Shown in pieces: positions 1 to 7,074 of a DNA stretch of 12,934 nt. Under the pieces are notes generated by a model. It saw nothing but the letters and a program-made list of their open reading frames with translations. It made no database searches and had not been told where the DNA came from. Each line of letters begins with the position of its first letter. The first letter of the stretch is position 1. Source of the stretch: CAVAVT01 sp963592185 (GTDB taxonomy: Bacteria > Bacillota > Negativicutes > Selenomonadales > Selenomonadaceae); NCBI GenBank assembly GCA_963592185.1, contig CAVAVT010000040.1, positions 1-12,934 on the forward strand, written 5' to 3'. The translations under genes were made by a program, and so were the position numbers.

Positions 1-41
1 AAAAACCAGGCAATAAGACCCTTCAGTCCTTTGCCTGGTTT
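1..41 (-). terminator. Rho-independent terminator of the transporter/hydrolase operon
   Basis: On the minus strand an 11-bp perfect stem, AAACCAGGCAA with TTGCCTGGTTT (31-41 and 3-13), encloses a 17-nt loop. A run of at least five T residues follows and runs to the window edge. It starts 13 bases after the hydrolase stop codon, so it should end the minus-strand transcript that begins near 2454. The T tract may continue outside the window. Confidence 0.85.
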
Positions 42-53
42 AAAATTGCAATA

Positions 54-1043
54 TTACTTATTTTCCTGTTTCATCTTGCGCTCAGCAACACCGTTCAGGA
101 AGTACAGTGCCAACCAGCAGCCCACATGGGAAGCTGTCTGCAGTGTGCCATTTTCCGGATAAATCTCTACGAAGTCCAAGGAAGAAGCACCAGCAAGTGC
201 AGCCTCATGTACCATCATCAGCAGTTCAAAGCTGGTCAGGCCGCCCATGTCCTGAGGACCCTGCGGCATATAAGCTGCATCAAGGCTGTCCGCACAAATG
301 GTGATATACATAACTTCTGTATCCTTAGAGGCAACGGCAATAGCCTTATCGATAGCAGCCTTCCATCCATCACGCTTGATTTCCATGCACGGAATAACAG
401 TTGCACCATACTTCTTGGCATTCTCGAATTCCTGCTTGTGGTTTCTTGGTCCACGGATACCAATGTGAACAATCTTTTCCGGATCCATATTAGGATCGTT
501 GTACAGCTGGAAGAACGGAGAGCAACGGGAATATTTGTCATCACCGAATACATCATAGTTATCCAGATGTGCATCAAAGTGCAGTACTCCGACCTTACCG
601 GGATGACGCTTTGCCATCTCGCTAATCAGCGGATAAGCAATACCATGGTCGCCGCCCAAAACGATAGGAATGCACTTGGCATCCAGCAGCTTGCCATAGT
701 TTTCACGAATCTGCTCGAAAGTGAAGTCGTAGTTGCCATTCTGTACAGGAACATCACCAAAGTCTCCGCCAGTCAGATGCTCAAAGGAATCAATGCCGAA
801 GTCAGGCAGGAAACCAGTGTAGCGGATGGATGCGGTACGGATGGACTTAGGACCATCGGTGCAGGAAGAATAGCCGCCAATTGTGCAGCCGCCCTCCCAG
901 GGCACACCCAGAACAGCAACATCAACCTTGTTCAGATCGTCATCATTTTCCAATACAGGCAGGTTCAAAAAGGTAGGAACACCACTGTAAATGTTAGTAG
1001 GCAAAAATTTTGGATCGTAAATAGTAGGCTTACTATCTTTCAT
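54..1043 (-). CDS. Arginase/agmatinase-family hydrolase with one metal ligand changed to Cys
   Basis: A 329-residue cytosolic protein of the ureohydrolase (arginase/agmatinase) family, whose members hydrolyse guanidino compounds at a binuclear Mn centre. Visible motifs are GGDH at 130-133, DAHLD at 157-161 (D157, H159, D161) and the Glu of DFVEIYP (E293), which matches the guanidinium-contacting Glu of arginases. The last metal motif, normally Asp-x-Asp-x-x-Asp-Pro, reads CADSLDA at 250-256: C250 occupies the position of the bridging ligand Asp232 of rat arginase I, while D252 matches Asp234. The agmatinase HGTxF segment reads RCSPF (173-177), and the loop before GGL is one residue shorter than in agmatinases. 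A GAGGG ribosome binding site precedes the ATG. It lies 78 bp downstream of the transporter gene, probably in the same transcript. Family membership is firm. Substrate and activity are unknown; agmatinase would be an over-call, and a non-catalytic or altered-metal enzyme is possible. Confidence 0.9.
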   Translation of the reverse strand: MKDSKPTIYDPKFLPTNIYSGVPTFLNLPVLENDDDLNKVDVAVLGVPWEGGCTIGGYSSCTDGPKSIRTASIRYTGFLPDFGIDSFEHLTGGDFGDVPVQNGNYDFTFEQIRENYGKLLDAKCIPIVLGGDHGIAYPLISEMAKRHPGKVGVLHFDAHLDNYDVFGDDKYSRCSPFFQLYNDPNMDPEKIVHIGIRGPRNHKQEFENAKKYGATVIPCMEIKRDGWKAAIDKAIAVASKDTEVMYITICADSLDAAYMPQGPQDMGGLTSFELLMMVHEAALAGASSLDFVEIYPENGTLQTASHVGCWLALYFLNGVAERKMKQENK

Positions 1044-1121
1044 TTTAGAAATTTTCCCTCTTTCTTATTTAGATAAACAACACAATATATAATAGTATAT
1101 TATGCTGTTCCATGCAATTTA

Positions 1122-2372
1122 TCAGAACAGGCTTATAACACTGCTAAGACCTAAATACAGGCTGATAAGGAAAATCAAAGTGCCAAGAACAGTCTGCAGA
1201 GTGCTGTTGGCAAATTTACCCATAATCTTCTTGCTGCAGGTCAGATATACGGTTACACCTACAACAACAGGAAGAACAATACCATTAACAGCCTGTGCTG
1301 TCAAAATCAGAGCAATCGGGTTGAAGCCGAATGCAGCAATAATAATACCAGTAATCAGTACAGCAGCATTTGTTACAGCAAAGCGCTTGTCGCTGCGGTC
1401 AGTCTTCCAGCCCCAGAGACCAGCAAGTACGTAAGATACGCCCATCGGGGTGCATACAGCACTGGAAACACCAGCTGCAATCAGACCAACAGCCATGAAG
1501 GGCTGAGCCATGCTGCCAAGAGTAGGCTCAAGCTGTATAGCCATGTCCATAGCGTTCTTAACAGTCATACCGTGCATAACAGCTGCAGAAGTAACCATGA
1601 TTGCGCCGGTAACAATACCGCCGATAATCATCGGGATGTATGTACCAAATGCTACCAGAGGAAGCTCCTCAGCGCTCTTCCAAGTACGCTTAGCGCTAGC
1701 AGCATGAAGGAACATATTATAAGGAACAACAGTTGTACCAATAAGTGCAAGGCAGGTCATCAAGGAACCATCAGGAATGTGAGGTACAAGTCCGCTGAAA
1801 AGAGCACCCATATCTGGCTTTACAACGAACATAGTAACAAGGAAAACAATTGCCATGATAACTACACAGACAGCCAGCAATTTTTCAAGATACTTAAGAG
1901 CATCGCCAGCAAAGCTCAGCAGAATCATGATGCAGATGCCCCAAATAGGTGCAATAACATGAGTAGGTACTCCAGTAAGAGCACTTACACCAAGGGCTGT
2001 ACCAGTGAGATCACCGCCCATGTAAGCAAAACCGCCAACGGCAATAGCCACAGCTACCAGAGTAACAAGTACTCTGCGAATGAACGGGCTGTCCTCAAAA
2101 GCAATCTGAAGAGTTTCTGCCAGATCCTTTCTAGTTACAACACCGAGGCGAGCTGCCATGCCCTGAGTAACAATAACAGCGATTACAGAGAAAACAACGC
2201 ACCACAGTAGTTCGTATCCGTAACCTGCACCTGCTCTAGTGGAGCTGGTTACTGTACCAGGTCCGATAAAAGAACCGCAGATCAAGAAACCTGGGCCAAG
2301 GGCCGCTATTTTTTCTTTCCAGGTGAACTTGCGAGGTGTGCTTCCACCAGTGTTTTTTACATCCTTCTCCAT
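1122..2372 (-). CDS. NRAMP-superfamily transporter of a clade lacking metal-binding motifs
   Basis: A 416-residue integral membrane protein with about 11 hydrophobic segments. It matches the NRAMP (SLC11) fold in TM1 (ALGPGFLxxxxxxGPGT...AGAGYGYELLW) and TM6 (GTTVVPYNMFLHA). In metal-transporting NRAMPs TM1 carries DPGN and TM6 carries MPHN. Here these read GPGT (37-40) and VPYN (216-219), so the metal-ligating Asp, Asn and Met are all absent, and an Arg (R46) lies just after TM1. B. subtilis YcsG, an NRAMP homologue encoded with 5-oxoprolinase genes and the IclR-type kipR, gives a precedent for such proteins beside amide metabolism. I chose the ATG at 2372 because GGGGGA lies 7 bases upstream. 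A TTG at 2393 and an ATG at 2387 lie in frame upstream but have no ribosome binding site. It is first in an operon with the hydrolase and divergent from the iclR-type gene. Automated calls of Mn/Fe transporter should be treated with caution; the substrate is unknown. Confidence 0.88.
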   Translation of the reverse strand: MEKDVKNTGGSTPRKFTWKEKIAALGPGFLICGSFIGPGTVTSSTRAGAGYGYELLWCVVFSVIAVIVTQGMAARLGVVTRKDLAETLQIAFEDSPFIRRVLVTLVAVAIAVGGFAYMGGDLTGTALGVSALTGVPTHVIAPIWGICIMILLSFAGDALKYLEKLLAVCVVIMAIVFLVTMFVVKPDMGALFSGLVPHIPDGSLMTCLALIGTTVVPYNMFLHAASAKRTWKSAEELPLVAFGTYIPMIIGGIVTGAIMVTSAAVMHGMTVKNAMDMAIQLEPTLGSMAQPFMAVGLIAAGVSSAVCTPMGVSYVLAGLWGWKTDRSDKRFAVTNAAVLITGIIIAAFGFNPIALILTAQAVNGIVLPVVVGVTVYLTCSKKIMGKFANSTLQTVLGTLIFLISLYLGLSSVISLF

Positions 2373-2396
2373 TTGAAATTCCCCCATAAACAAATT

Positions 2397-2454
2397 AAAC
2401 TAAACGACCCCCACGTTACATTGTCGTCATTGACTTTGTATGGTCGTTTAGCTT
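2397..2454. promoter_or_regulatory. Inverted repeat at the transcription start of the transporter operon
   Basis: CTAAACGACC at 2400-2409 and GGTCGTTTAG at 2442-2451 form a perfect 10-bp inverted repeat, with arms 42 bp apart centre to centre (about four helical turns). In RNA read from the minus strand it extends to 13 pairs with one G-U wobble (arms 2397-2409 and 2442-2454), enclosing a 32-nt loop. The predicted +1 is 2454, so the transcript would begin with this stem. It is either a two-site operator for the divergent IclR-type regulator or a 5'-terminal mRNA hairpin; the sequence does not decide which. Confidence 0.7.
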
Positions 2455-2460
2455 ATCTAA

Positions 2461-2489
2461 TTTATATCATTTTTTTCAAACCGTGTCAA
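2461..2489 (-). promoter_or_regulatory. Sigma-A-type promoter of the transporter/hydrolase operon
   Basis: The minus strand carries a perfect TTGACA (2484-2489), a 17-bp spacer and TATAAA (2461-2466). The predicted start is an A at about 2454. This gives a leader of about 80 nt before the transporter start. The promoter is strong by sequence, so repression by the divergent regulator is the likely mode of control. Confidence 0.8.
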
Positions 2490-2512
2490 TATATTTTGCA
2501 GAAAAATATGCC

Positions 2513-2541
2513 TTATGAACGTGTATACATTATGCTATAAT
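2513..2541 (+). promoter_or_regulatory. Extended -10 promoter of the IclR-family gene
   Basis: TATAAT at 2536-2541 is preceded by TGC, giving an extended -10 element, with a weak -35 (TTATGA, 2513-2518) at a 17-bp spacing. The predicted start is near 2548, 18 nt before the chosen ATG. An 8-bp palindrome TGTATACA (2522-2529) lies in the spacer and could be an autoregulatory site, but it is too short to call. Confidence 0.65.
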
Positions 2542-2565
2542 CAATTTCGTAAAGGAGGGAAACTT

Positions 2566-3342
2566 ATGACCACATCTGGATGTCCCAAGCTTATTCAGTC
2601 AGTACAGCGTGCCATCGACATACTAAACTGCTTTAATAACACAAAGCCAGACATCAGCATTAATGAAATCAGTGCCCGCACCGGTCTTAATATCAATACC
2701 GCCCGGGGGCTTATCAATACCATGGTGGCCAACAAGCTTTTAATTTTGGACCATACAACCAATCTATACCATTTAGGAAGCTTCTTCCTTGGAAAAGCCG
2801 GTATCATACAGGAACAAATTCGTTCATATATCATGATGTGCAAGCCTCTCATGAACGAATTGGCTGAAAAATACCATATTACAGCCAGCCTTCAGATTGT
2901 AAATCAGGACGAAATTGTCAGCATCTACTGTGCCTACCCCGTCAGCAGCTCATATTACATTACACTGTCAGAATACACACCTCTGCCGGAGTATGTTACC
3001 TCCTCTGGAAAACTTCTCCTGGCACACACCCTGCTGCCAGCCAAACCGGATTATATGGAACACATGGCCTTGACACCCTATACTCCATACACAATAAAAA
3101 ACAAAGAGTCTTTGCAAAAGCAGCTGGATGATATTTTAAAGAACGGCTATTCCATAGAAAGACAGGAATTTAACTTGGACGTTGGAAGTATCGCTGTTCC
3201 CATATTCAATATTAATAACGAGCTTATCGCCACCGTCAGTGTCACAGTTTTTGTCAGCGCTATGGACCGTCTGAAAAACGACTTGGTTCGTGATTTAAAG
3301 AAAATTTCTGCCAGCGTTGGCGCTACACTGGGGCTGGAATAA
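2566..3342 (+). CDS. IclR-family transcriptional regulator
   Basis: A 258-residue DNA-binding regulator. An N-terminal winged helix-turn-helix occupies about residues 8-70 (SVQRAIDILNCF, then ISINEISARTGLNINTARGLINTMV, ending in a wing at NLYHLG). An IclR effector-binding domain follows (about 80-258), with the typical TSSGKLLLAH segment and the closing VGSIAVPIFN and VSVTV strands. The start at 2566 has AGGAGG 7 bases upstream. An in-frame ATG at 2515 would lie upstream of the -10 element and is rejected. It is transcribed away from the NRAMP-like/hydrolase pair, the usual arrangement for a local regulator, and the inverted repeat in between is the likely operator. IclR proteins usually bind small organic acids or catabolic intermediates; the effector here is unknown. 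Confidence 0.92.
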   Translation: MTTSGCPKLIQSVQRAIDILNCFNNTKPDISINEISARTGLNINTARGLINTMVANKLLILDHTTNLYHLGSFFLGKAGIIQEQIRSYIMMCKPLMNELAEKYHITASLQIVNQDEIVSIYCAYPVSSSYYITLSEYTPLPEYVTSSGKLLLAHTLLPAKPDYMEHMALTPYTPYTIKNKESLQKQLDDILKNGYSIERQEFNLDVGSIAVPIFNINNELIATVSVTVFVSAMDRLKNDLVRDLKKISASVGATLGLE

Positions 3343-3354
3343 CGCAAAAATAAT

Positions 3355-3424
3355 AAAGGAGCTGCGGATGAAGGTTTTGTACTGGTTAATCAGTACATTC
3401 AACCTCACACCACAGCTCCTTTTT
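3355..3424. terminator. Bidirectional nested-hairpin terminator between convergent genes
   Basis: The outer stem AAAGGAGCTG (3355-3364) pairs with CAGCTCCTTT (3413-3422) and is followed by T residues on the plus strand; the minus strand has TTTATTATTTTT after it. Two further stems lie inside: AGGTT/AACCT (3372-3376, 3401-3405) and GTACTG/CAGTAC (3379-3384, 3391-3396). It sits between the regulator stop (3342) and the end of the RNase-like gene (3440) and can serve both. Confidence 0.8.
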
Positions 3425-3439
3425 ATTTATCTATTCACT

Positions 3440-5056
3440 TTAATTAAACCGGCTCAAAAGCTTCTTGAAGTAAGTTTCGCCCTTCTTTATGGTCTTAACC
3501 ACAGCATCCATGGACTCTGGCTGGCGGATAACCAGCTGAAGAATCCGCTTGCGCTCGTTTCTGTAAGAAGCATCCAAATCCTTGAGAATATCCTCCATCT
3601 CCACTTCCACAGAAACCTTCGGAAGTGCCGATGGAATAATCTCACATTCATCCCCATTGATACGGACCGCATCCCCACGGAACGGAATATAGATATCACC
3701 GCTTCCCATGTCCAGCTTGTCCTCAAGATACTCCTTCAATGCATTCTGGGAAGGAGACTCACCATGCACAATAAATATTTTATTTGGAGCTGGCTCATTC
3801 ACATGGCTGAGCCATTCCCCTATCTGGGTGTAGTCCGCATGGGCAGAAAAACCATCCAGAGTTTCAATTCTTGCCTTTACAGCAATTTCCTCCCCCAGAA
3901 CCTTTACCTTTTTCACACCGTCCACAAGCCTTCTGCCAAGGCAGCCTTCTGCCTGATAGCCAACAAAAAGCACTGTGGATTCCGGCCGCCAAAGGTTGTG
4001 TTTCAAATGATGCAGTATACGTCCAGCATCCGCCATTCCGCTTGCCGAGAGAATTATCATTGGTCCTTCCATGCTGTTAAGTGCCTTGGATTCCTCAGCT
4101 GTTTCACTCAGCCTCAAATGCGGCATTTCCGGCATTCTGCCATTTTTAGCGAACATCTCAAGGGTAGCATCATCAAAATCCTTAGTGTTATGAATAAAAA
4201 TCCTTGTTGCAGAAATTGCCAGAGGACTATCTATAACAATAGGATAATCCTCTATCCTGCCTTCCTTCCACAGCTTGTAGAAATAATAGAGCATCTGCTG
4301 GGTACGTCCCACAGCAAATGCAGGAATAATCAGATTGCCGCCCCGGTCCATGGTGTCATTAATTATCTCCTCCAGAGCCGCTTCCTTATTGTATTCCTGA
4401 TGCATACGGTCGCCATAGGTGGACTCCACCACCAGATAATCCGCCCCGGTAACAATAGACGGATCCTTCAGTATTGGCTGGTCTGGCTGGCCCAAATCCC
4501 CGGAAAATACCAGTTTTGTTGTCTTTTCATTTTCAGTGACATACACCTCAAGAATTGCCGAGCCTAGTATATGTCCTGCATCATTGAACATAACTGATAC
4601 ATTGTCCAATACTTGCACACGTTCTTTATAATTCACCGGAACAAAATGCCCCAAAGCCTCATAGGCATCATCCACAGTGTAAAGAGGCTTTGCTGTCTCC
4701 TCGCCAGATCTCTGGTTCTTTCTAGCCATAATCTGTGCATCAGATTCCTGAATATGTGCAGAGTCCGGAAGCATAATGTAGGACAGCTCACAGGTTGCCT
4801 TTGTGGCGTATATGTCCCCATTAAATCCAGAGCTGCACAACTTTGGGATAAGTCCGCTGTGATCAATGTGTGCATGGGTCAGAAGCACACTATCTATTTC
4901 TGAAGGGTTAAACATAAAGTCTTCACGATTCATGGCCCGTATGCGTTTACTGCCCTGAAACATACCGCAGTCTATCAAGATTTTGCGATCCTCTGTTTCC
5001 AGCATGTAGCATGATCCTGTAACAGTACGTGCTGCTCCAAGAAATTCCAGCCTCAT
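3440..5056 (-). CDS. Beta-CASP metallo-beta-lactamase-fold RNase-like protein
   Basis: A 538-residue cytosolic protein of the beta-CASP branch of the metallo-beta-lactamase fold, related to CPSF73/RNase J-type nucleases. The order is HAHIDH at 61-66 (two-Zn site), DAGHILGSA at 159-167 with H162, SGDLG with D187, ESTYGD at 211-216 opening the beta-CASP insert, SASGMADAGR at 337-346, FSAHAD at 403-408 with H406 region, and VHGE at 430-433. These are the full set of catalytic and fold motifs, so a metal-dependent RNA (or DNA) nuclease is likely. Residues after about 475 form a charged C-terminal tail (VEVEMEDILKDL and onward) beyond the core. A GGGAGG ribosome binding site precedes the ATG. It follows dinB by 75 bp on the same strand, and no terminator separates them. 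The target RNA cannot be told from sequence. Confidence 0.9.
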   Translation of the reverse strand: MRLEFLGAARTVTGSCYMLETEDRKILIDCGMFQGSKRIRAMNREDFMFNPSEIDSVLLTHAHIDHSGLIPKLCSSGFNGDIYATKATCELSYIMLPDSAHIQESDAQIMARKNQRSGEETAKPLYTVDDAYEALGHFVPVNYKERVQVLDNVSVMFNDAGHILGSAILEVYVTENEKTTKLVFSGDLGQPDQPILKDPSIVTGADYLVVESTYGDRMHQEYNKEAALEEIINDTMDRGGNLIIPAFAVGRTQQMLYYFYKLWKEGRIEDYPIVIDSPLAISATRIFIHNTKDFDDATLEMFAKNGRMPEMPHLRLSETAEESKALNSMEGPMIILSASGMADAGRILHHLKHNLWRPESTVLFVGYQAEGCLGRRLVDGVKKVKVLGEEIAVKARIETLDGFSAHADYTQIGEWLSHVNEPAPNKIFIVHGESPSQNALKEYLEDKLDMGSGDIYIPFRGDAVRINGDECEIIPSALPKVSVEVEMEDILKDLDASYRNERKRILQLVIRQPESMDAVVKTIKKGETYFKKLLSRFN

Positions 5057-5131
5057 AAATAACCGCCTCCCAACATGTTAAATTACTTTATATATAAATT
5101 AATTCGACATTTTTGGGCGGTGTCCTTTTTA

Positions 5132-6274
5132 TTATTTCATTAGTTTAGCTTTCATTATTCCCTTTTCTCCAAATTTTGCCTTAATTTCATCCATAGCCGC
5201 ATACAGCTTATCCTTTTTTTCATTATCGTTAAATAAGGAAAACTCCCCCTGCTCAAAGCCGCTTACAGCCACACCTAAAAGCCTTATGCCATGGAAAATC
5301 CCAAGCTTTCTAAAAAGTTCCCTTGCAATCTCATAAATTTCCCTGTCATAACAGGTCTGCTCCGGGATTGTTTTGCTCCTGGTATAGGTTGTAAAATCAG
5401 ATTTCCTGAGTTTTAGCTGTATGGTTCGGCCTTTTAACTTATTCTTCCTAAGCCTCCATCCAACCTTTGTTGAAAGGTCCAAAAGGACCTCTTCCGCATC
5501 CTCAGCATTCTGCAAATCCTCGGTAAAGGTGATTTCCTTGCCTACAGATTTGGCTTCTCCCCTTGGAGCCACCGGTCTATTGTCTATTCCCTCAGCCAGC
5601 TGTTTTAGATGTGATGCCATATTATCTCCCAGTCTGCTGGCCAGAAAGCTGTACTCAGCATTCCGGATATCCCGGACTTTTCTTATCCTCATGGATGACA
5701 AAATCTCGCTAGTTTTCTTTCCAACGCCCCAGATACGGGTTACAGGAAGCTCATCAAGAATTTCATGCACCCTTTCCTCTGGAATCACCACAAGTCCATC
5801 CGGCTTATCCAAATCAGAGGCAATTTTTGCCAAAAATTTATTTGGTGCAATTCCCACAGAGGCTACAATGCCAGTTTTTTCTACTATTTCCTTTTTTAAC
5901 CTTTTCGCATACTCCTCCGGCGACTTCATCAGTCTTTCCATGCCGGTAATATCCAAAAAGGCCTCATCTATGGATAATGGCTCAATCACTGGCGAAAACT
6001 CGGAAAAAATTTTGAATATCTCGTGAGAGACCTCGCTGTACCTTGGATAATTTCCCCGGATAAATATTCCCTGGGGGCAAAGTCTTTGGGCTCTTGCCAC
6101 AGGCATAGCTGAATGAACCCCAAATTTTCTTGCCTCATAGGAACAGGTTGATACAACTCCCCGGCCCTCAAGGCCTCCAACAATCAGAGGCTTGCCTCTG
6201 TATTCCGGGTGGTCCATCTGCTCCACCGAAGCGAAAAAAGCATCCATGTCCACGTGCATGATGAGCCTCTTCAT
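5132..6274 (-). CDS. dinB: DNA polymerase IV (Y-family translesion polymerase)
   Basis: A 380-residue Y-family error-prone polymerase that bypasses DNA lesions. HVDMDAFFASVE (7-18) holds the catalytic D9 and the steric-gate position F14; SIDEAFLDIT (101-110) supplies D103 and E104. SVGIAPNKFLAKIASDLDKPDG (139-160) is the typical palm signature, and IWGVGKKTSEIL (181-192) is the helix-hairpin-helix of the thumb. The little-finger domain follows from about 235. FSLF at 345-348 resembles the clamp-binding motif of Gram-positive Pol IV proteins, although about 30 residues follow it. I chose the ATG at 6274 because DinB proteins start a few residues before HVDMD. A GTG at 6289, with AAGGCGG upstream, and a TTG at 6334 are in-frame alternatives. 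No LexA-type box was recognised upstream. It lies 110 bp after the Crp/Fnr-type gene on the same strand. Confidence 0.93.
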   Translation of the reverse strand: MKRLIMHVDMDAFFASVEQMDHPEYRGKPLIVGGLEGRGVVSTCSYEARKFGVHSAMPVARAQRLCPQGIFIRGNYPRYSEVSHEIFKIFSEFSPVIEPLSIDEAFLDITGMERLMKSPEEYAKRLKKEIVEKTGIVASVGIAPNKFLAKIASDLDKPDGLVVIPEERVHEILDELPVTRIWGVGKKTSEILSSMRIRKVRDIRNAEYSFLASRLGDNMASHLKQLAEGIDNRPVAPRGEAKSVGKEITFTEDLQNAEDAEEVLLDLSTKVGWRLRKNKLKGRTIQLKLRKSDFTTYTRSKTIPEQTCYDREIYEIARELFRKLGIFHGIRLLGVAVSGFEQGEFSLFNDNEKKDKLYAAMDEIKAKFGEKGIMKAKLMK

Positions 6275-6384
6275 GATGTTATTTTCCACGTAAATCACCG
6301 CCTTCAAAAGTGGAATCCCTGTCCAGACGCCCAATCACAAAACCAATAACAAAATTTCATCAGCTGAACATTTTCAATCCCACA

Positions 6385-7047
6385 TTACTGCTTCAAAATA
6401 AAATGATTCCGCTCAAAATCAATCAGCCCCTCAGCCTTCATTTTCCCCAACTCATTTGAGAGGCCGCTTCGCTCCACTGCCAGATAGTCAGCCATCTGCT
6501 GCCTTGAAAACTGCACATCAAACTCATAGCTCCCCCTTCGCCTTGCCTCGGATGACAAATATGAGAGAAGCTTTCCCCTTGTGCTTCGCTGGCTCATATG
6601 GGTTAGTTTTTCATTGAACTGCAGGTTCTTCTCTGCCAGCTCCCCCAAGAGATTTCTTACCACCCGGTTATGGTGTTCGCACGCCGAGGAGCATACTGTA
6701 AGAATCCGCTTTACATTTAAAAACAGTGCTGTCACCGGTGTCTGGGATACAGCGCTGACATTCAGCACAGCCCCCGGGGCGCAGGCAAAGGTTGCTGCTA
6801 TAGACTGTCCGGCTCCAGCCTTGGACAATATGTTCCGGTTCCCCCAAATGTCCTCCTGAACCAGCAGCACACTACCTTCTAATATTAATATTATATACTC
6901 TGTACTTTCTCCAGCCCTAAGAATAAATTCATCTTTAGGAAATTTTTTCATTTTCGCATCCAGACATGTCAGCATTCCTGCAAGTTCCTTTTCGGAAATA
7001 CCATTAAACAGCTGTGATGAGCGAATTATCTTGTAAAATTCTTTCAT
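6385..7047 (-). CDS. Crp/Fnr-family regulator divergent from hcp
   Basis: A 220-residue regulator. A cyclic-nucleotide-binding-like beta-barrel occupies about 12-110 (LFNGISEKELAGML, then FILRAGESTEYIILILEGSVLLVQED). A dimer helix follows at about 125-150, then a winged HTH with recognition segment FSRQQMADYLAVERSGLSNEL (180-200). The cyclic-nucleotide phosphate-binding signature (GExAL/RP...RAA) is not seen, so cAMP is an unlikely ligand. C119, C123, H125 and H126 cluster in CSSACEHH and could bind a cofactor, but this is only suggestive. The N terminus has no FNR-type Cys cluster. An AAGGAG site lies 6 bases before the ATG. Divergence from hcp and the palindrome between them suggest an HcpR-like role in nitric-oxide/nitrite or redox response. 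No symbol is given because subfamily assignment needs a phylogeny. Confidence 0.9.
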   Translation of the reverse strand: MKEFYKIIRSSQLFNGISEKELAGMLTCLDAKMKKFPKDEFILRAGESTEYIILILEGSVLLVQEDIWGNRNILSKAGAGQSIAATFACAPGAVLNVSAVSQTPVTALFLNVKRILTVCSSACEHHNRVVRNLLGELAEKNLQFNEKLTHMSQRSTRGKLLSYLSSEARRRGSYEFDVQFSRQQMADYLAVERSGLSNELGKMKAEGLIDFERNHFILKQ

Positions 7048-7060
7048 TGCCGCTCCTTTT

Positions 7061-7074
7061 GTTGAATATTCAAC
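7061..7074. promoter_or_regulatory. Crp/Fnr-type operator GTTGA-N4-TCAAC
   Basis: GTTGAATATTCAAC is a perfect 14-bp palindrome with the 5-4-5 layout of FNR-type sites (family consensus TTGAT-N4-ATCAA). Its centre (7067.5) lies exactly at -41.5 if hcp transcription starts at 7109. On the minus strand it lies about +10 to +23 of the regulator transcript, where binding should repress. A second half-site, GTTGAATAT, begins exactly 20 bp on at 7081. Confidence 0.75.

Noticed and set aside
126..1076. Long open frame on the plus strand over the hydrolase gene
   Set aside because: It is antisense to a protein with clear family motifs, has no ribosome binding site, and its translation resembles no family.
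2372..2454. Guanidine-type riboswitch in the transporter leader
   Set aside because: The gene context invited it, but the leader shows none of the guanidine-class landmarks I know (for example paired ACGR tetraloop hairpins); only one long stem is visible.
2515..2565. Upstream ATG for the IclR-family gene
   Set aside because: It lies upstream of the -10 element at 2536-2541 and has no ribosome binding site; the ATG at 2566 has AGGAGG at ideal spacing.
3317..4567. Long plus-strand open frame over the RNase-like gene and terminator
   Set aside because: It is antisense to intact beta-CASP motifs and runs through the terminator hairpin; it is a shadow of the real gene.
5057..5131. Promoter for the RNase-like gene in the gap after dinB
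   Set aside because: The AT-rich stretch offers TATAAA-like hexamers, but no -35 lies at a proper distance, so I could not support one.
6275..6334. N-terminal extension of DNA polymerase IV from a TTG at 6334
   Set aside because: There is no ribosome binding site, and the extra residues precede the conserved start of the family (HVDMDAFFASVE near residue 7).
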